A stretch of DNA of 64,000 nt, from the NCBI GenBank assembly GCA_030653935.1, contig JAURYL010000091.1, forward strand, positions 1 through 64,000, read 5' to 3'. Source of the DNA: Pseudomonadota bacterium. GTDB taxonomy: Bacteria; Pseudomonadota; Gammaproteobacteria; Burkholderiales; Thiobacillaceae. Numbering within the stretch: position 1 is the stretch's first letter; each line of letters begins with the position of its first letter. Position numbers and translations under genes: made by a program. The notes beneath the pieces are model-generated. The model made no database searches, was not told where the DNA came from, and saw nothing but the letters and a program-made list of their open reading frames with translations. Positions 8,355-16,183 of the stretch are shown one piece after another.

Positions 8355-9683
8355 ATGCGCGCCGCACGAATTTTGAAAACCCTGTTCCTGACACTCGGCC
8401 TGAGCTTCCTGGTCAGCGCTTGCGCCGAGGACAAATCCGCCCCACGACTCGAAAAGGCGATGAATCTGGGCCTGGTTTCGCTCGACAGCATCGTGCTCGG
8501 CATGGGCTGCTTCTGGGGCGCGGAAAAACGCATGTCTGAAATCCCCGGCGTGGTCGATGTCGAAAGCGGCTACGCCAATGGCGATATCGAGGGTAGCTAC
8601 AAGGCGGTGCTCGCCCACGAACGGGCGGTGCGCACTGGCGCGACCAGCAAGCGCAATCACGCGGAAGTGGTGAAAGTCTCTTTCGACCCCGCGCGCACCA
8701 CGCTGGAAACCGTGCTGATCAAGTTCTGGGAAAGCCACGACCCGACCCAGGGCGACCGCCAGGGCAACGACATCGGCAGCAACTACCGCAGCGCCATCTA
8801 CACGCATACCGACGCGCAACGGGAAGTCGCCCTGAAAACCCGCGCGGCCTACCAGCAAGCGTTGAGCCAGGCCGGCCGCGGCGCCATCACCAGCGAAATC
8901 GCGCCGCTGAAGAACTACTACGCCGCCGAGGACTACCACCAGGACTACCTCAAGAAGAATCCCAAGGGCTACTGCGGCCTGGGCGGCACCGGCGTGAACT
9001 ACCCCGGCACGCAAGCGTCCGCGAAAAGCGCGATGGCGCCGAAGCTGGACGTCAAGGCGCTCGACTTCAACCGGCAACTGATCGTTTTTGAGGCCGAGGA
9101 TTGCGCCTTCTGCAAACTGTTCCAGGCCGAGATACTCGACCACTGGCGCGCGGATGTCGCTGTGGCAAGCACCCTGAACCCGAAAGCGCCCGGCGACTGG
9201 AAACTGGAAAAGGCGTTGTTCGCCACCCCCACCATCGTGCTGTTCGAGAAGGGCCGCGAAATCTCACGCTACACCGGCTACAACAGCGACAAGGCGCGCT
9301 TCTGGAAATGGCTGGGCTTCCACCTGCTGACGCCGGAGCAACAGCGGATCGCCTTCGAGGAGGGCACCGAGCGGCCCGGCAGCGGCTCGCATCTCGACGA
9401 AAAACGCCCCGGCACCTTCGTCGACCCCATCACCGGCGCGCCCCTGTTCCGCAGCGACGCCAAATTCGACAGCGGCACCGGCTGGCCCAGCTTCTTCAAC
9501 CCGGTGGCGGGCGCCCTCACCCTGCATGAAGACGTGAAACTCGGGATGAAGCGCGTGGAAGTACGCAGCGCCAGTTCCGGCATCCACCTCGGCCACGTCT
9601 TCGACGACGGCCCCGCGCCCACCTACAAGCGCTACTGCATCAACGGCAATGTGCTGAAATTTATGCCCGACGCGGGCCGTTGA
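8355..9683 (+). CDS. MsrA-thioredoxin-MsrB fusion lipoprotein (methionine sulfoxide reductase)
   Basis: This 442-residue envelope protein repairs oxidised methionine. The N-terminus has a signal with lipobox VSAC (C23). MsrA (about 45-215) has the active cysteine in GCFWG (C52). A thioredoxin-like domain (about 235-320) has CAFC (C250, C253) and the ATPT cis-proline. MsrB (about 324-440) has catalytic Cys428 in RYCIN and a GWPSF motif, and lacks zinc-binding CxxC pairs. In Neisseria PilB the thioredoxin domain comes first, so the order here is different. It sits downstream of katA, consistent with oxidative-stress defence. Confidence 0.92.
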   Translation: MRAARILKTLFLTLGLSFLVSACAEDKSAPRLEKAMNLGLVSLDSIVLGMGCFWGAEKRMSEIPGVVDVESGYANGDIEGSYKAVLAHERAVRTGATSKRNHAEVVKVSFDPARTTLETVLIKFWESHDPTQGDRQGNDIGSNYRSAIYTHTDAQREVALKTRAAYQQALSQAGRGAITSEIAPLKNYYAAEDYHQDYLKKNPKGYCGLGGTGVNYPGTQASAKSAMAPKLDVKALDFNRQLIVFEAEDCAFCKLFQAEILDHWRADVAVASTLNPKAPGDWKLEKALFATPTIVLFEKGREISRYTGYNSDKARFWKWLGFHLLTPEQQRIAFEEGTERPGSGSHLDEKRPGTFVDPITGAPLFRSDAKFDSGTGWPSFFNPVAGALTLHEDVKLGMKRVEVRSASSGIHLGHVFDDGPAPTYKRYCINGNVLKFMPDAGR

Positions 9684-9753
9684 AGCGCCACGGATTGCCC
9701 TTGCCGCCCTTGCCCGCGCTATCATGCCGGCACTTTCACCAGAGACCAAAGCC

Positions 9754-10386
9754 ATGACCCCCATCCATGTCCTACTGGTTGACGACCATCCCCTGCTGCG
9801 ACTCGGCGTGCGCCGCTCCCTGGAAAACGAGGAAAGCTTCGCGGTCGCGGGTGAATGCGCCGACCTCGCCGAAGTACGCGCCTGGCTGGACGGCGGCGGC
9901 AAGGCCGAGGTCGCGATCCTCGACCGCAGCCTGCCGGACGGCGACGGCCTGGAAGTCGTGCCGCAACTGAAAGCGGCGGGCATGAAGGTCATCGTGCTCA
10001 CGGTGGAGGATGAGGACGCGGAAATTCGCGCCGCCATCGAAGCCGGCGTCGATGGCTACCTGCTCAAATCTTCCGATACCGAACAGATCTCGCACGCCAT
10101 CGGCATGGTGTTGCAGGATGCCGGCGCCTTCCCGCCGCATGTGGTGCAGAAGCTCACCCGCAGCAGTGGTGAAGACCCGCTCGCCCGCCTCTCCGCCCGC
10201 GAACTGGAAATTTCCGAGTACGTCGCCCAGGGCTACAGCAACAAGGTCATCGGCGCCAAGCTCAACCTCTCCGACAACACCGTGCGGAACCACCTCGCCA
10301 ACATCATGCAGAAGTTGAATTTCCACAACCGCGTGCAGGTGGCCACCCTGGTGTTGCAGCATCTCAAGCGACACAAACGGGCCTGA
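9754..10386 (+). CDS. NarL/FixJ-family response regulator (orphan)
   Basis: The protein has 210 residues: a receiver domain with DD at 10-11, phospho-acceptor Asp57 in AILDRSLP and Lys in YLLKS, then a LuxR-type helix-turn-helix (about 144-205). It should bind DNA when phosphorylated. ATG at 9754 begins exactly at the conserved receiver start; an earlier ATG at 9724 adds ten unconserved residues. No histidine kinase is adjacent; the nearest in the window is the hybrid kinase at 26.4 kb, on the other strand. Its stop overlaps the open frame of the YkgJ-like gene that follows. Confidence 0.9.
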   Translation: MTPIHVLLVDDHPLLRLGVRRSLENEESFAVAGECADLAEVRAWLDGGGKAEVAILDRSLPDGDGLEVVPQLKAAGMKVIVLTVEDEDAEIRAAIEAGVDGYLLKSSDTEQISHAIGMVLQDAGAFPPHVVQKLTRSSGEDPLARLSARELEISEYVAQGYSNKVIGAKLNLSDNTVRNHLANIMQKLNFHNRVQVATLVLQHLKRHKRA

Positions 10387-10390
10387 CCCG

Positions 10391-10645
10391 CGCGAGTGTC
10401 GCCCGGGCTGTGGTGCCTGCTGCATCGCCCCATCCATCACCACGCCCCTGCCTGACATGCCGCGCGGCAAGCCGGCCGGGGTGCCGTGCGCACACCTGAG
10501 CGGGGACTATCGCTGCGCCTTGTTCGGACTGCCGTCGCGGCCGCACTTCTGCGGCGGGCTGCAACCCTCGGCCGAGATGTGCGGGGATGGCCGGGAAGCT
10601 GCGCTGGCGTGGCTGTCGATGCTGGAACGAGCGACGCGGCCGTAG
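10391..10645 (+). CDS. YkgJ-family cysteine-cluster protein without a normal start codon
   Basis: The frame encodes the full YkgJ-type motif: ECRPGCGACCIAPS, then VPCAHL, YRCALFG and HFCGGL, a Cys-rich likely metal- or Fe-S-binding protein of unknown function. The oddity is the start. The frame opens after a TGA at 10316-10318 and has no ATG, GTG or TTG before the Cys cluster. The first ATG (10457) lies after the first four cysteines. Possible explanations are a rare ATT/ATC start inside the regulator gene, a +1 shift from the regulator, or a decayed start. The stop TAG (10643-10645) lies in a REP foot. Confidence 0.65.
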   Translation, partial: RECRPGCGACCIAPSITTPLPDMPRGKPAGVPCAHLSGDYRCALFGLPSRPHFCGGLQPSAEMCGDGREAALAWLSMLERATRP

Positions 10646-10746
10646 GGCGGAACACGTAGCGGTTCCGCCGGAAAACCAGACTCCTGATCGAGCGATCCGC
10701 CGGCGGATCGCCCTTCGGGCATCCGCCCTACCAGCATCCGCCCTAC
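10642..10746. repeat. REP cluster between ykgJ and hemE, supplies both stop codons
   Basis: It starts GTAGGGCGGA and ends in CCGCCCTAC, with inner GGTTCCGCC and GATCCGCCGGCGGATC palindromes. TAG in the left foot ends the YkgJ-like gene; TAG read on the minus strand in the right foot (10743-10745) ends hemE. Confidence 0.85.
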
Positions 10747-11807
10747 ACGTGGTACTGGCGGCTGTCTTCCCGCACCGTATCGACCAGCACCCGGACGTTG
10801 TCCGGCGGGGTGAACTGGGAGATGCCGTGGCCGAGGTTGAAGATGTGGCCGGAACCCTGGCCGTAGCTGGCGAGGACGCGACGCGCCTCATTGGCAACCG
10901 CGTCGGGTGGGGCGAACAACACGTTGGGATCGAGGTTGCCCTGCAAGGCCACCTTGTCGCCGACGCGGCGACGGGCGTCGCCGATGTCGATGCTCCAGTC
11001 GAGGCCGACGGCATCGGCGCCGCACTGGGCGATCTGCTCCAGCCAGAGACCACCGCCCTTGGTGAAGACGATGCGCGGCACCACGCGGCCTTCGCGCTCC
11101 CGGGTGAGGCCGGCCATGATGCGGGCCATGTAGGGCAGGGAAAACTCCAGGTAGGCCGCCTGCGACAGCATGCCGCCCCAGGAGTCGAACACCATCACCG
11201 CCTGGGCGCCGGCTTCGATCTGGGCGTTGAGGTAGTCGATGACAGCCTGGGTGGTCACGTCCAGGATGTGGTGCATCAGGTCCGGACGTGAGTACATGAG
11301 GGTTTTCACCTCTTTGTAGGTATCGCTGCCGGAGCCTTCCACCATGTAGCAGGCCAGAGTGAAGGGGCTGCCAGAGAAGCCGATCAGCGGCACGCTGTTG
11401 TCCAGGGCGCGGCGAATTTCCGATACCGCGTCGATCACATAGCGCAGATGGTCATGTGGGTCCGGCGCTTGCAGGTTGCGGATGGCCCATTCCTCGCGCA
11501 GCGGGCGCTCGAACTTGGGGCCCTCACCCTCGGCGAAATACAGGCCCAGGCCCATCGCGTCGGGCACGGTGAGGATGTCCGAAAACAGGATGGCGGCATC
11601 GAGGTTGTAACGCGCCAGCGGTTGCAGGGTGACTTCCGTGGCCAGGCTGGGGGTCTTGCACAGGTCCAGGAAGCTCCCGGCGCGCTTGCGGGTGGCGCAA
11701 TACTCCGGCAGATAGCGGCCGGCCTGGCGCATCAGCCAGGTCGGCGTGTAGTCGGTGGGTTGCCGCAGCAGGGCGCGCAGAAAGGTGTCGTTCTTGAGAG
11801 CGGTCAT
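10743..11807 (-). CDS. hemE: Uroporphyrinogen decarboxylase
   Basis: HemE removes four carboxyl groups from uroporphyrinogen III to give coproporphyrinogen III in haem synthesis. The 354-residue protein has the family signature near the N-terminus ([16 protein letters not shown]), the [12 protein letters not shown] segment, the [13 protein letters not shown] segment and NLGHGI near the C-terminus. ATG at 11807 is chosen because conserved sequence begins there ([10 protein letters not shown]); an upstream in-frame start at 11837 adds ten unconserved residues. The stop codon is part of the REP at 10642-10746. Confidence 0.96.
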   Translation of the reverse strand: MTALKNDTFLRALLRQPTDYTPTWLMRQAGRYLPEYCATRKRAGSFLDLCKTPSLATEVTLQPLARYNLDAAILFSDILTVPDAMGLGLYFAEGEGPKFERPLREEWAIRNLQAPDPHDHLRYVIDAVSEIRRALDNSVPLIGFSGSPFTLACYMVEGSGSDTYKEVKTLMYSRPDLMHHILDVTTQAVIDYLNAQIEAGAQAVMVFDSWGGMLSQAAYLEFSLPYMARIMAGLTREREGRVVPRIVFTKGGGLWLEQIAQCGADAVGLDWSIDIGDARRRVGDKVALQGNLDPNVLFAPPDAVANEARRVLASYGQGSGHIFNLGHGISQFTPPDNVRVLVDTVREDSRQYHV

Positions 11808-11854
11808 GATCGGGCCTGGTGAGAAAACGCCGAGCATTCTAACCGCTCAAGGCC

Positions 11855-11923
11855 GTAGGAGGCCCGCTCGCGGGCCGAATCGCGCCCGCCGGACGTTGTT
11901 CGGCCCGCGAGCGGGCCTCCTAC
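11855..11923. repeat. Inverted REP pair (GTAGGAGGCCCGC type)
   Basis: GTAGGAGGCCCGCTCGCGGG on the left is matched by CCCGCGAGCGGGCCTCCTAC on the right. The right foot supplies the TAG stop of the minus-strand gene ending at 11920. Confidence 0.9.
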
Positions 11924-12537
11924 CAACGTCGCCTGGCTTCCGCCGCCGCCTGATGAAAGCGACTGGCATCACCAAGCAGGCCGGCGGCATCGAGCGCTTG
12001 CGCTTTCAGCTCCAGCAGGCGTGCTTCCAGATAGTGCAGGCCGAAGCGGGCGAACAGGTCGAGGGCATGATCGAGGTGCGGCAATGCATAAATTGGCTGC
12101 CGGCTGAATGCCGCTTCGGCATGGATGGCCGTACCACGCGCTTCCTCGCAGGGCGCCAGGCGGCGCAGCGTGGCGAGGGCGGCCTGGGCGACGGCTTCGT
12201 CCGGGCGCTCACCGAGACGGGTTTGCGCCCAGTAGCGCAGCAATTCGGCGCGCGCCATCGCGACGGGGTCGGTGGAGGCCTCGTGCTGGCGCAGACAGGC
12301 TTCCGGGTCGTCGAGAAAAAAATGCAGCAATGCGTTATTGGGCAGGCTTAGGGCAGCCTCGCGCTCCCCTTGCAAGGCCAGGGTCCAGCCCAGGCAGGTC
12401 AACCCCTCGGCGGAGGGAGGCAGCCATTTGCGCGCGTCGTTGAAGCGGCCGCGCCAGAACAGCGTGCTGCCGACCGCCCAGGCCGCCTGCTGCCGGGCCG
12501 CCTCGCCGGCGCTCTTGGCCAGGTCCGGCAGTTTCAT
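11920..12537 (-). CDS. Uncharacterised TPR-like helical protein downstream of selD
   Basis: I do not recognise a specific family. The 205-residue product is alpha-helical and Ala/Leu/Arg-rich with tetratricopeptide-like pairs such as GRFNDARKWL, LGWTLALQGEREAAL and LHYLEARLLELKAQAL. The first ATG is at 12537, but the frame is open back into the selD 3' end, so a non-ATG start nearer the selD stop is possible. It is transcribed with selD and may be co-translated, but a selenium role is only suggested by position. Its TAG stop lies in a REP foot. Confidence 0.65.
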   Translation of the reverse strand: MKLPDLAKSAGEAARQQAAWAVGSTLFWRGRFNDARKWLPPSAEGLTCLGWTLALQGEREAALSLPNNALLHFFLDDPEACLRQHEASTDPVAMARAELLRYWAQTRLGERPDEAVAQAALATLRRLAPCEEARGTAIHAEAAFSRQPIYALPHLDHALDLFARFGLHYLEARLLELKAQALDAAGLLGDASRFHQAAAEARRRW

Positions 12538-12611
12538 GGCCGCGCGATAAACGTGAACCGGCCCTGATTGCGCCTCCCGCGCCCGCCAGTCGGCGAAGGC
12601 GACGGCAAAAC

Positions 12612-13670
12612 TCAGACAGACACCACGGCCTTCGCCGCGCCCGCTTCCAGACGGCCGATGACGCAGGCTTGCGGAAAACCGTGTTTCTGGAAAATTGCCA
12701 GCACCGCGTCCACCGACTCCGCCACGCAGGACACCAGCAGGCCACCGCTGGTCTGCGGGTCGCTGAGGATGGCGCGTTGCCAGTCTGAACACTCAGCGGT
12801 GAGTTCCACTTCGTCGCCATAGCTCGCCCAGTTGCGCGTGCTGGCGCCAGTGGTGTGGCCGGCCTGAGCCAGTTCGGCCACGCCGGGCAGCAGCGGCAGG
12901 CGGCCGTATTCGAGGTGGCTGGTGAGGCCGGAGCCGCGCGCCAATTCCAGGCCGTGGCCGAGCAGGCCGAAGCCGGTGACATCGGTCATGGCATGGACAC
13001 CGTCGAGTTCGGCGAGATCGGGCCCGGGCGTGTTGAGCTGGGTGGTGGCGGCGATCATCGCGGCATAACCAGCGTCGCTCAGCGCGCCTTTCTTCAGCGC
13101 GGCGGAATAGATGCCCACCCCCAGCGGCTTGCCCAGGATCAACACGTCACCGGCCTGGCCGCCGCTGTTCTTCTTCACCCGCGCCGGATCGACGACGCCG
13201 ATGCCGACCAGGCCGTAGATCGGTTCCGGCGCGTCAATCGAGTGGCCGCCGGCGATGGGGATGCCCGCCGCCTTCGCCACCGCCTCGCCACCCGCGAGGA
13301 TTTCCCGAATCACTTCATGCGCCAGCTTATCCACCGGCATGCCGACGATGGCCAGCGCGAACAGCGGCCGCCCGCCCATGGCGTAGACATCCGACAAGGC
13401 ATTGGTGGCGGCGATGCGGCCGAAGTCGAAGGGGTCGTCGACGATGGGCATGAAGAAGTCGGTGGTCGCCACCACCGCCTGCCGTTCGTTGAGCTTGTAT
13501 ACGGCGGCATCGTCACCATGCTCGATGCCCACCAGCAGGTCGGGGAACGCCGCCGCCACATGCGAGGCGAAGGGGGTGCCGGCGAGGATTTTTTCCAGCA
13601 CATTGGGGGCGATCTTGCAGCCGCAGCCGCCGCCGTGGGAAAACTGGGTGAGTCGGATGGGAGAGGTCAT
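12612..13670 (-). CDS. selD: Selenophosphate synthase
   Basis: SelD makes selenophosphate, the selenium donor for selenocysteine and 2-selenouridine, from selenide and ATP. The 352-residue protein has the Gly-rich HGGGCGCK segment with the catalytic cysteine (a Cys, not Sec, form), then DDAAVY-like, TTDFFMPIVDDPFDFG and GGHSIDAPEP motifs. ATG at 13670 matches the E. coli start context (IRLTQFSHG); a longer frame from 13733 adds 21 residues without conservation. No selA, selB or selU is in the window, so the pathway using it here is unknown. Confidence 0.96.
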   Translation of the reverse strand: MTSPIRLTQFSHGGGCGCKIAPNVLEKILAGTPFASHVAAAFPDLLVGIEHGDDAAVYKLNERQAVVATTDFFMPIVDDPFDFGRIAATNALSDVYAMGGRPLFALAIVGMPVDKLAHEVIREILAGGEAVAKAAGIPIAGGHSIDAPEPIYGLVGIGVVDPARVKKNSGGQAGDVLILGKPLGVGIYSAALKKGALSDAGYAAMIAATTQLNTPGPDLAELDGVHAMTDVTGFGLLGHGLELARGSGLTSHLEYGRLPLLPGVAELAQAGHTTGASTRNWASYGDEVELTAECSDWQRAILSDPQTSGGLLVSCVAESVDAVLAIFQKHGFPQACVIGRLEAGAAKAVVSV

Positions 13671-13761
13671 GGGTGGAATATTAAGTTGAGAAATAGCGTG
13701 GGAGCAGACTCTCAAGGGTTGAGGAGCGGTCAACCGAGGTTTCCGGGTTCAACGCTGGCCA

Positions 13762-13783
13762 TCGCGGGCGAGCCCGCTCCTAC
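13762..13783. repeat. Single REP unit at the lnt stop
   Basis: A GTAGGAGCGGGCTCGCCCG unit read on the minus strand. Its GTAG foot gives the TAG stop of lnt (13780-13782). Confidence 0.85.
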
Positions 13784-15252
13784 GGATGGCGACGCCACCC
13801 CCCGCGCCAGGCCAATCCCAGCAACAACAGCATCAACGCAAGCGCGGGCCAGTTACCCCAGCGCAGATAAGGCGTCATGCCGACCCTGCCCTGCACCTTG
13901 GCGTCCAGACTACCCTGGGTGAAGGGGGGAAGCAGGTCACGCACCCGACCCGTATCGTCGATGATCGCGGTATAGCCGGTATTGTTGGCGCGCAACTGCC
14001 AGCGGCCGGCTTCCAACGAACGCATGGCGCCGATCTGCAAATGTTGCCGAGGCGCCAGGCTGGCGCCGAACCAGGCGTCGTTGCTGACATTGATCAACAG
14101 GGTGGCGTCGCGCGCGGCGGCGATGCGCTCCTCGCCGAATGCGTCTTCGTAACAGATATTCACGGCCAGCCGCTGCCCTGCCGCTTCCAGCGGCGGTTGA
14201 TCGACCGCCCCGCGCGAGAAATCGGACATGGGGATCGACAGCACTCGCAGCACCCAGGCGAAACCGGGCGGCAGAAATTCACCGAAGGGGACGAGATGGG
14301 CCTTGCGATAACGCCCCTCGGGCGAGCTGCCGACACTGATCACGCTGTTGAAATAACGATCATCGCCCTCGCTCTCCGGAATGCCCAGCACCACGTCGCC
14401 ACCGTTGCGGCGGGCATGTTCGCCGAGCATGTCCAGATAATCTGGCGACAGTTGCGAGCGCAGCACCGGCAGCGCGGTTTCCGGCAGCACGATCAGCCGC
14501 GCGTCGCTGGCCAGGACCGCGCGGCCATAATCGAGCAGGGTTCGCTCCAGCATTTCCGGCCGGAACTTCATTTCCTGCGCCACATTGCCCTGCAACAGCG
14601 TGACTTTCAGCAATTCGCCGCTGGGACGGGTCCAGGAAACGCCATTGAGCATCCAGCCCCCCAGCCAGACCGCCGCTAGCAACGCCAGGGCACGCGGTTT
14701 CGGCACGATCAGGGCACCGGCGCTAAGGGCGGCCAGGAGGCCGACGCCATAGACCCCGAACAGCGGCGCATAACCCAGCAAGGGGCTGTGCGGCACCTGC
14801 GAATAACCGAGGGCAAGCCAGGGAAAACCACCAAGGAACCAGCCACGCACCCATTCCAGCAAGGCCCAGCCGGCGGGTAGCGCGATCGCCATGCGCCACC
14901 AGCCCGGTTTGGTCAGGCGCGTCCCCAGCCAGAGACCAAGCGCCGGGTAAAGCGCGACCACGGCGCAGAACAAGAGCGTCGCCAGCAACGCCAACGGCAT
15001 CGGCATGCCACCAAAGGTGGCGAGGCTGACATAGATCCAGGATACCCCCGCCAGGAACAGGCCGAGACCATAGCCCCAACCCGCAATGAACGCCTGTCGG
15101 GGCGTGGCGTCGCGCAGCAGGTTGAAAAGCAGGGCGAGGCTCAGGATCGGCAGCGGAAACCAGACGAACGGCGCGAACCCGAGAACGCTGGAGGCGCCCA
15201 GAAGCACCGCGACCAGCGGCAATGTGCGCGGGGCCGCCAGAATGGCGTTCAT
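13780..15252 (-). CDS. lnt: Apolipoprotein N-acyltransferase
   Basis: Lnt adds the third acyl chain to lipoproteins at the periplasmic face of the inner membrane. The 490-residue protein has several N-terminal membrane helices (to about 210) and a C-terminal nitrilase-fold domain. Catalytic residues are visible as Glu in VLPETALP, Lys in YRKAHLVPFGEF and Cys in VNICYED. It uses the substrates of the several lipoproteins predicted in this window, such as ApbE and the Msr fusion. The stop codon TAG lies in the foot of the REP at 13762-13783. Start ATG is at 15252. Confidence 0.95.
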   Translation of the reverse strand: MNAILAAPRTLPLVAVLLGASSVLGFAPFVWFPLPILSLALLFNLLRDATPRQAFIAGWGYGLGLFLAGVSWIYVSLATFGGMPMPLALLATLLFCAVVALYPALGLWLGTRLTKPGWWRMAIALPAGWALLEWVRGWFLGGFPWLALGYSQVPHSPLLGYAPLFGVYGVGLLAALSAGALIVPKPRALALLAAVWLGGWMLNGVSWTRPSGELLKVTLLQGNVAQEMKFRPEMLERTLLDYGRAVLASDARLIVLPETALPVLRSQLSPDYLDMLGEHARRNGGDVVLGIPESEGDDRYFNSVISVGSSPEGRYRKAHLVPFGEFLPPGFAWVLRVLSIPMSDFSRGAVDQPPLEAAGQRLAVNICYEDAFGEERIAAARDATLLINVSNDAWFGASLAPRQHLQIGAMRSLEAGRWQLRANNTGYTAIIDDTGRVRDLLPPFTQGSLDAKVQGRVGMTPYLRWGNWPALALMLLLLGLAWRGGWRRHP

Positions 15253-15272
15253 GAATTGGGCATCCCTCTGGC

Positions 15273-15539
15273 TCAGGCCATGCTGAAAGCCACGAAGGCG
15301 ATTTCGTCGCCTCCCTTGATCGGGGTATCGATCTCGGCGAATTGTTTATTGACCGTGATCTTGAGGCTGGGCGGCGGACTGCCGAAGATGCCCAGCCAAT
15401 GGTCGCCACGTCGCGCCAGATGCTTCATCAGCCCCTGGATGTCTTTCACCGTCAGCGGCAGAAACATGACCTCGCTCTCACGTCCGAGCATGGACACCAG
15501 ATGACCGAAATAAAGCAGATTGAGTTGTTGCGAAGACAT
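15273..15539 (-). CDS. MoaD/ThiS-like ubiquitin-fold protein lacking the C-terminal Gly-Gly
   Basis: This 88-residue protein has a beta-grasp fold, with LLYFGHLVSMLG at the start, SLKITVNKQF in the middle and DTPIKGGDEIAFV near the end. True MoaD and ThiS carriers end in Gly-Gly, which receives sulfur. This one ends FVAFSMA, so it cannot be thiocarboxylated in the usual way. It may act as a structural relative or be a decayed carrier. No moaE, moeB or thiF is nearby. ATG at 15539 is chosen by conservation; a MITE-like element starts 10 bp upstream and occupies its promoter region. Confidence 0.75.
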   Translation of the reverse strand: MSSQQLNLLYFGHLVSMLGRESEVMFLPLTVKDIQGLMKHLARRGDHWLGIFGSPPPSLKITVNKQFAEIDTPIKGGDEIAFVAFSMA

Positions 15540-15548
15540 TGCGTCATA

Positions 15549-15707
15549 GGAACGGGTACGAAATAACTTGTGCAATTATGGGTGTGCTGGCGGGATGCGA
15601 TGCAAGGCGCCGGTCGCGCCGCATGGCCGTTCCCTGCAAGCGACCGGCAACGCGGCAGCGCGCCCGCCAGTGCGGCCAGAATGTGCAAGTTATTTCGTAC
15701 CCGTTCC
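15549..15707. mobile_element. MITE-like element (159 bp), 22-bp perfect termini
   Basis: Positions 15549-15570 and 15686-15707 are perfect inverted repeats beginning GGAACGGGTACG. ATA stands on both sides, a possible target duplication. No transposase is present. Length matches the other two MITE-like elements, but the termini differ. Confidence 0.75.
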
Positions 15708-15742
15708 ATACCCTCCGAATTTCTGAATGCGTGGATTCTACC

Positions 15743-15765
15743 CGGCCCGCGAGCGAGCCTCCTAC
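15743..15765. repeat. Single REP unit at the ygfX-like stop
   Basis: A GTAGGAGGCTCGCTCGCGGG unit on the minus strand; its GTAG foot supplies the TAG stop (15762-15764) of the gene to the right. Confidence 0.85.
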
Positions 15766-16175
15766 GGCGCGACGACATCCGCCTTCCAGCGCAACCACAC
15801 CCGCAGGCGCCGGTGCTCATCGCCGCGCAGCGCGTCGGGCGGCAGCAGCAGTCGGTGGCGGCGGCCGTTTTCGCGCCAGCGCAGCACGATGAGCCAGGGC
15901 AGCGCGACACTGTCGGGCAGTAATTGCGCGGCCCGCCAGCTGCCGTCGCGCCAGATTTCCAGGCGCCCATCCGACTTGCAGCGCAAACGCGGCAAGTCGG
16001 GCCGCCGCGTGCTCAGCGTGAGGCTCATGGCCAACAACGCCAGCCCCGCCGCCCACACGATGGGCGGCAGCCGCGCCAGGAGCAACGCAGCCAGCGCCGC
16101 GAGATGCAGGGCCAGCGCCAAGCGTCTGGCGACGCGCGAGGCATGCGTATCGAGCAACAGCGGGGAGGGAAACAC
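15762..16175 (-). CDS. YgfX/CptA-like small membrane protein
   Basis: The 137-residue protein has an N-terminal helical hairpin (about 15-52) followed by a basic cytoplasmic domain with RRPDLPRLRCKSDGRLE and LPWLIVLRWRENGRRHRLLLPPDAL. This layout matches the YgfX (CptA) family, reported as an inner-membrane toxin that affects the cytoskeleton and is paired with SdhE/CptB. No sdhE homologue lies beside it here, so a toxin role is not supported by context. The TAG stop lies in a REP foot. Start ATG at 16175 lies 9 bp after the end of the upstream protease gene. Confidence 0.7.
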   Translation of the reverse strand: MFPSPLLLDTHASRVARRLALALHLAALAALLLARLPPIVWAAGLALLAMSLTLSTRRPDLPRLRCKSDGRLEIWRDGSWRAAQLLPDSVALPWLIVLRWRENGRRHRLLLPPDALRGDEHRRLRVWLRWKADVVAP

Positions 16176-16183
16176 GGACTCGA

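Noticed and set aside
10384-10400. Programmed +1 frameshift (prfB-like) joining the regulator to the YkgJ-like protein
   Set aside because: The stop is in TGAC context but the prfB-style CTT slippery codon and upstream SD are missing; only mentioned as one option.
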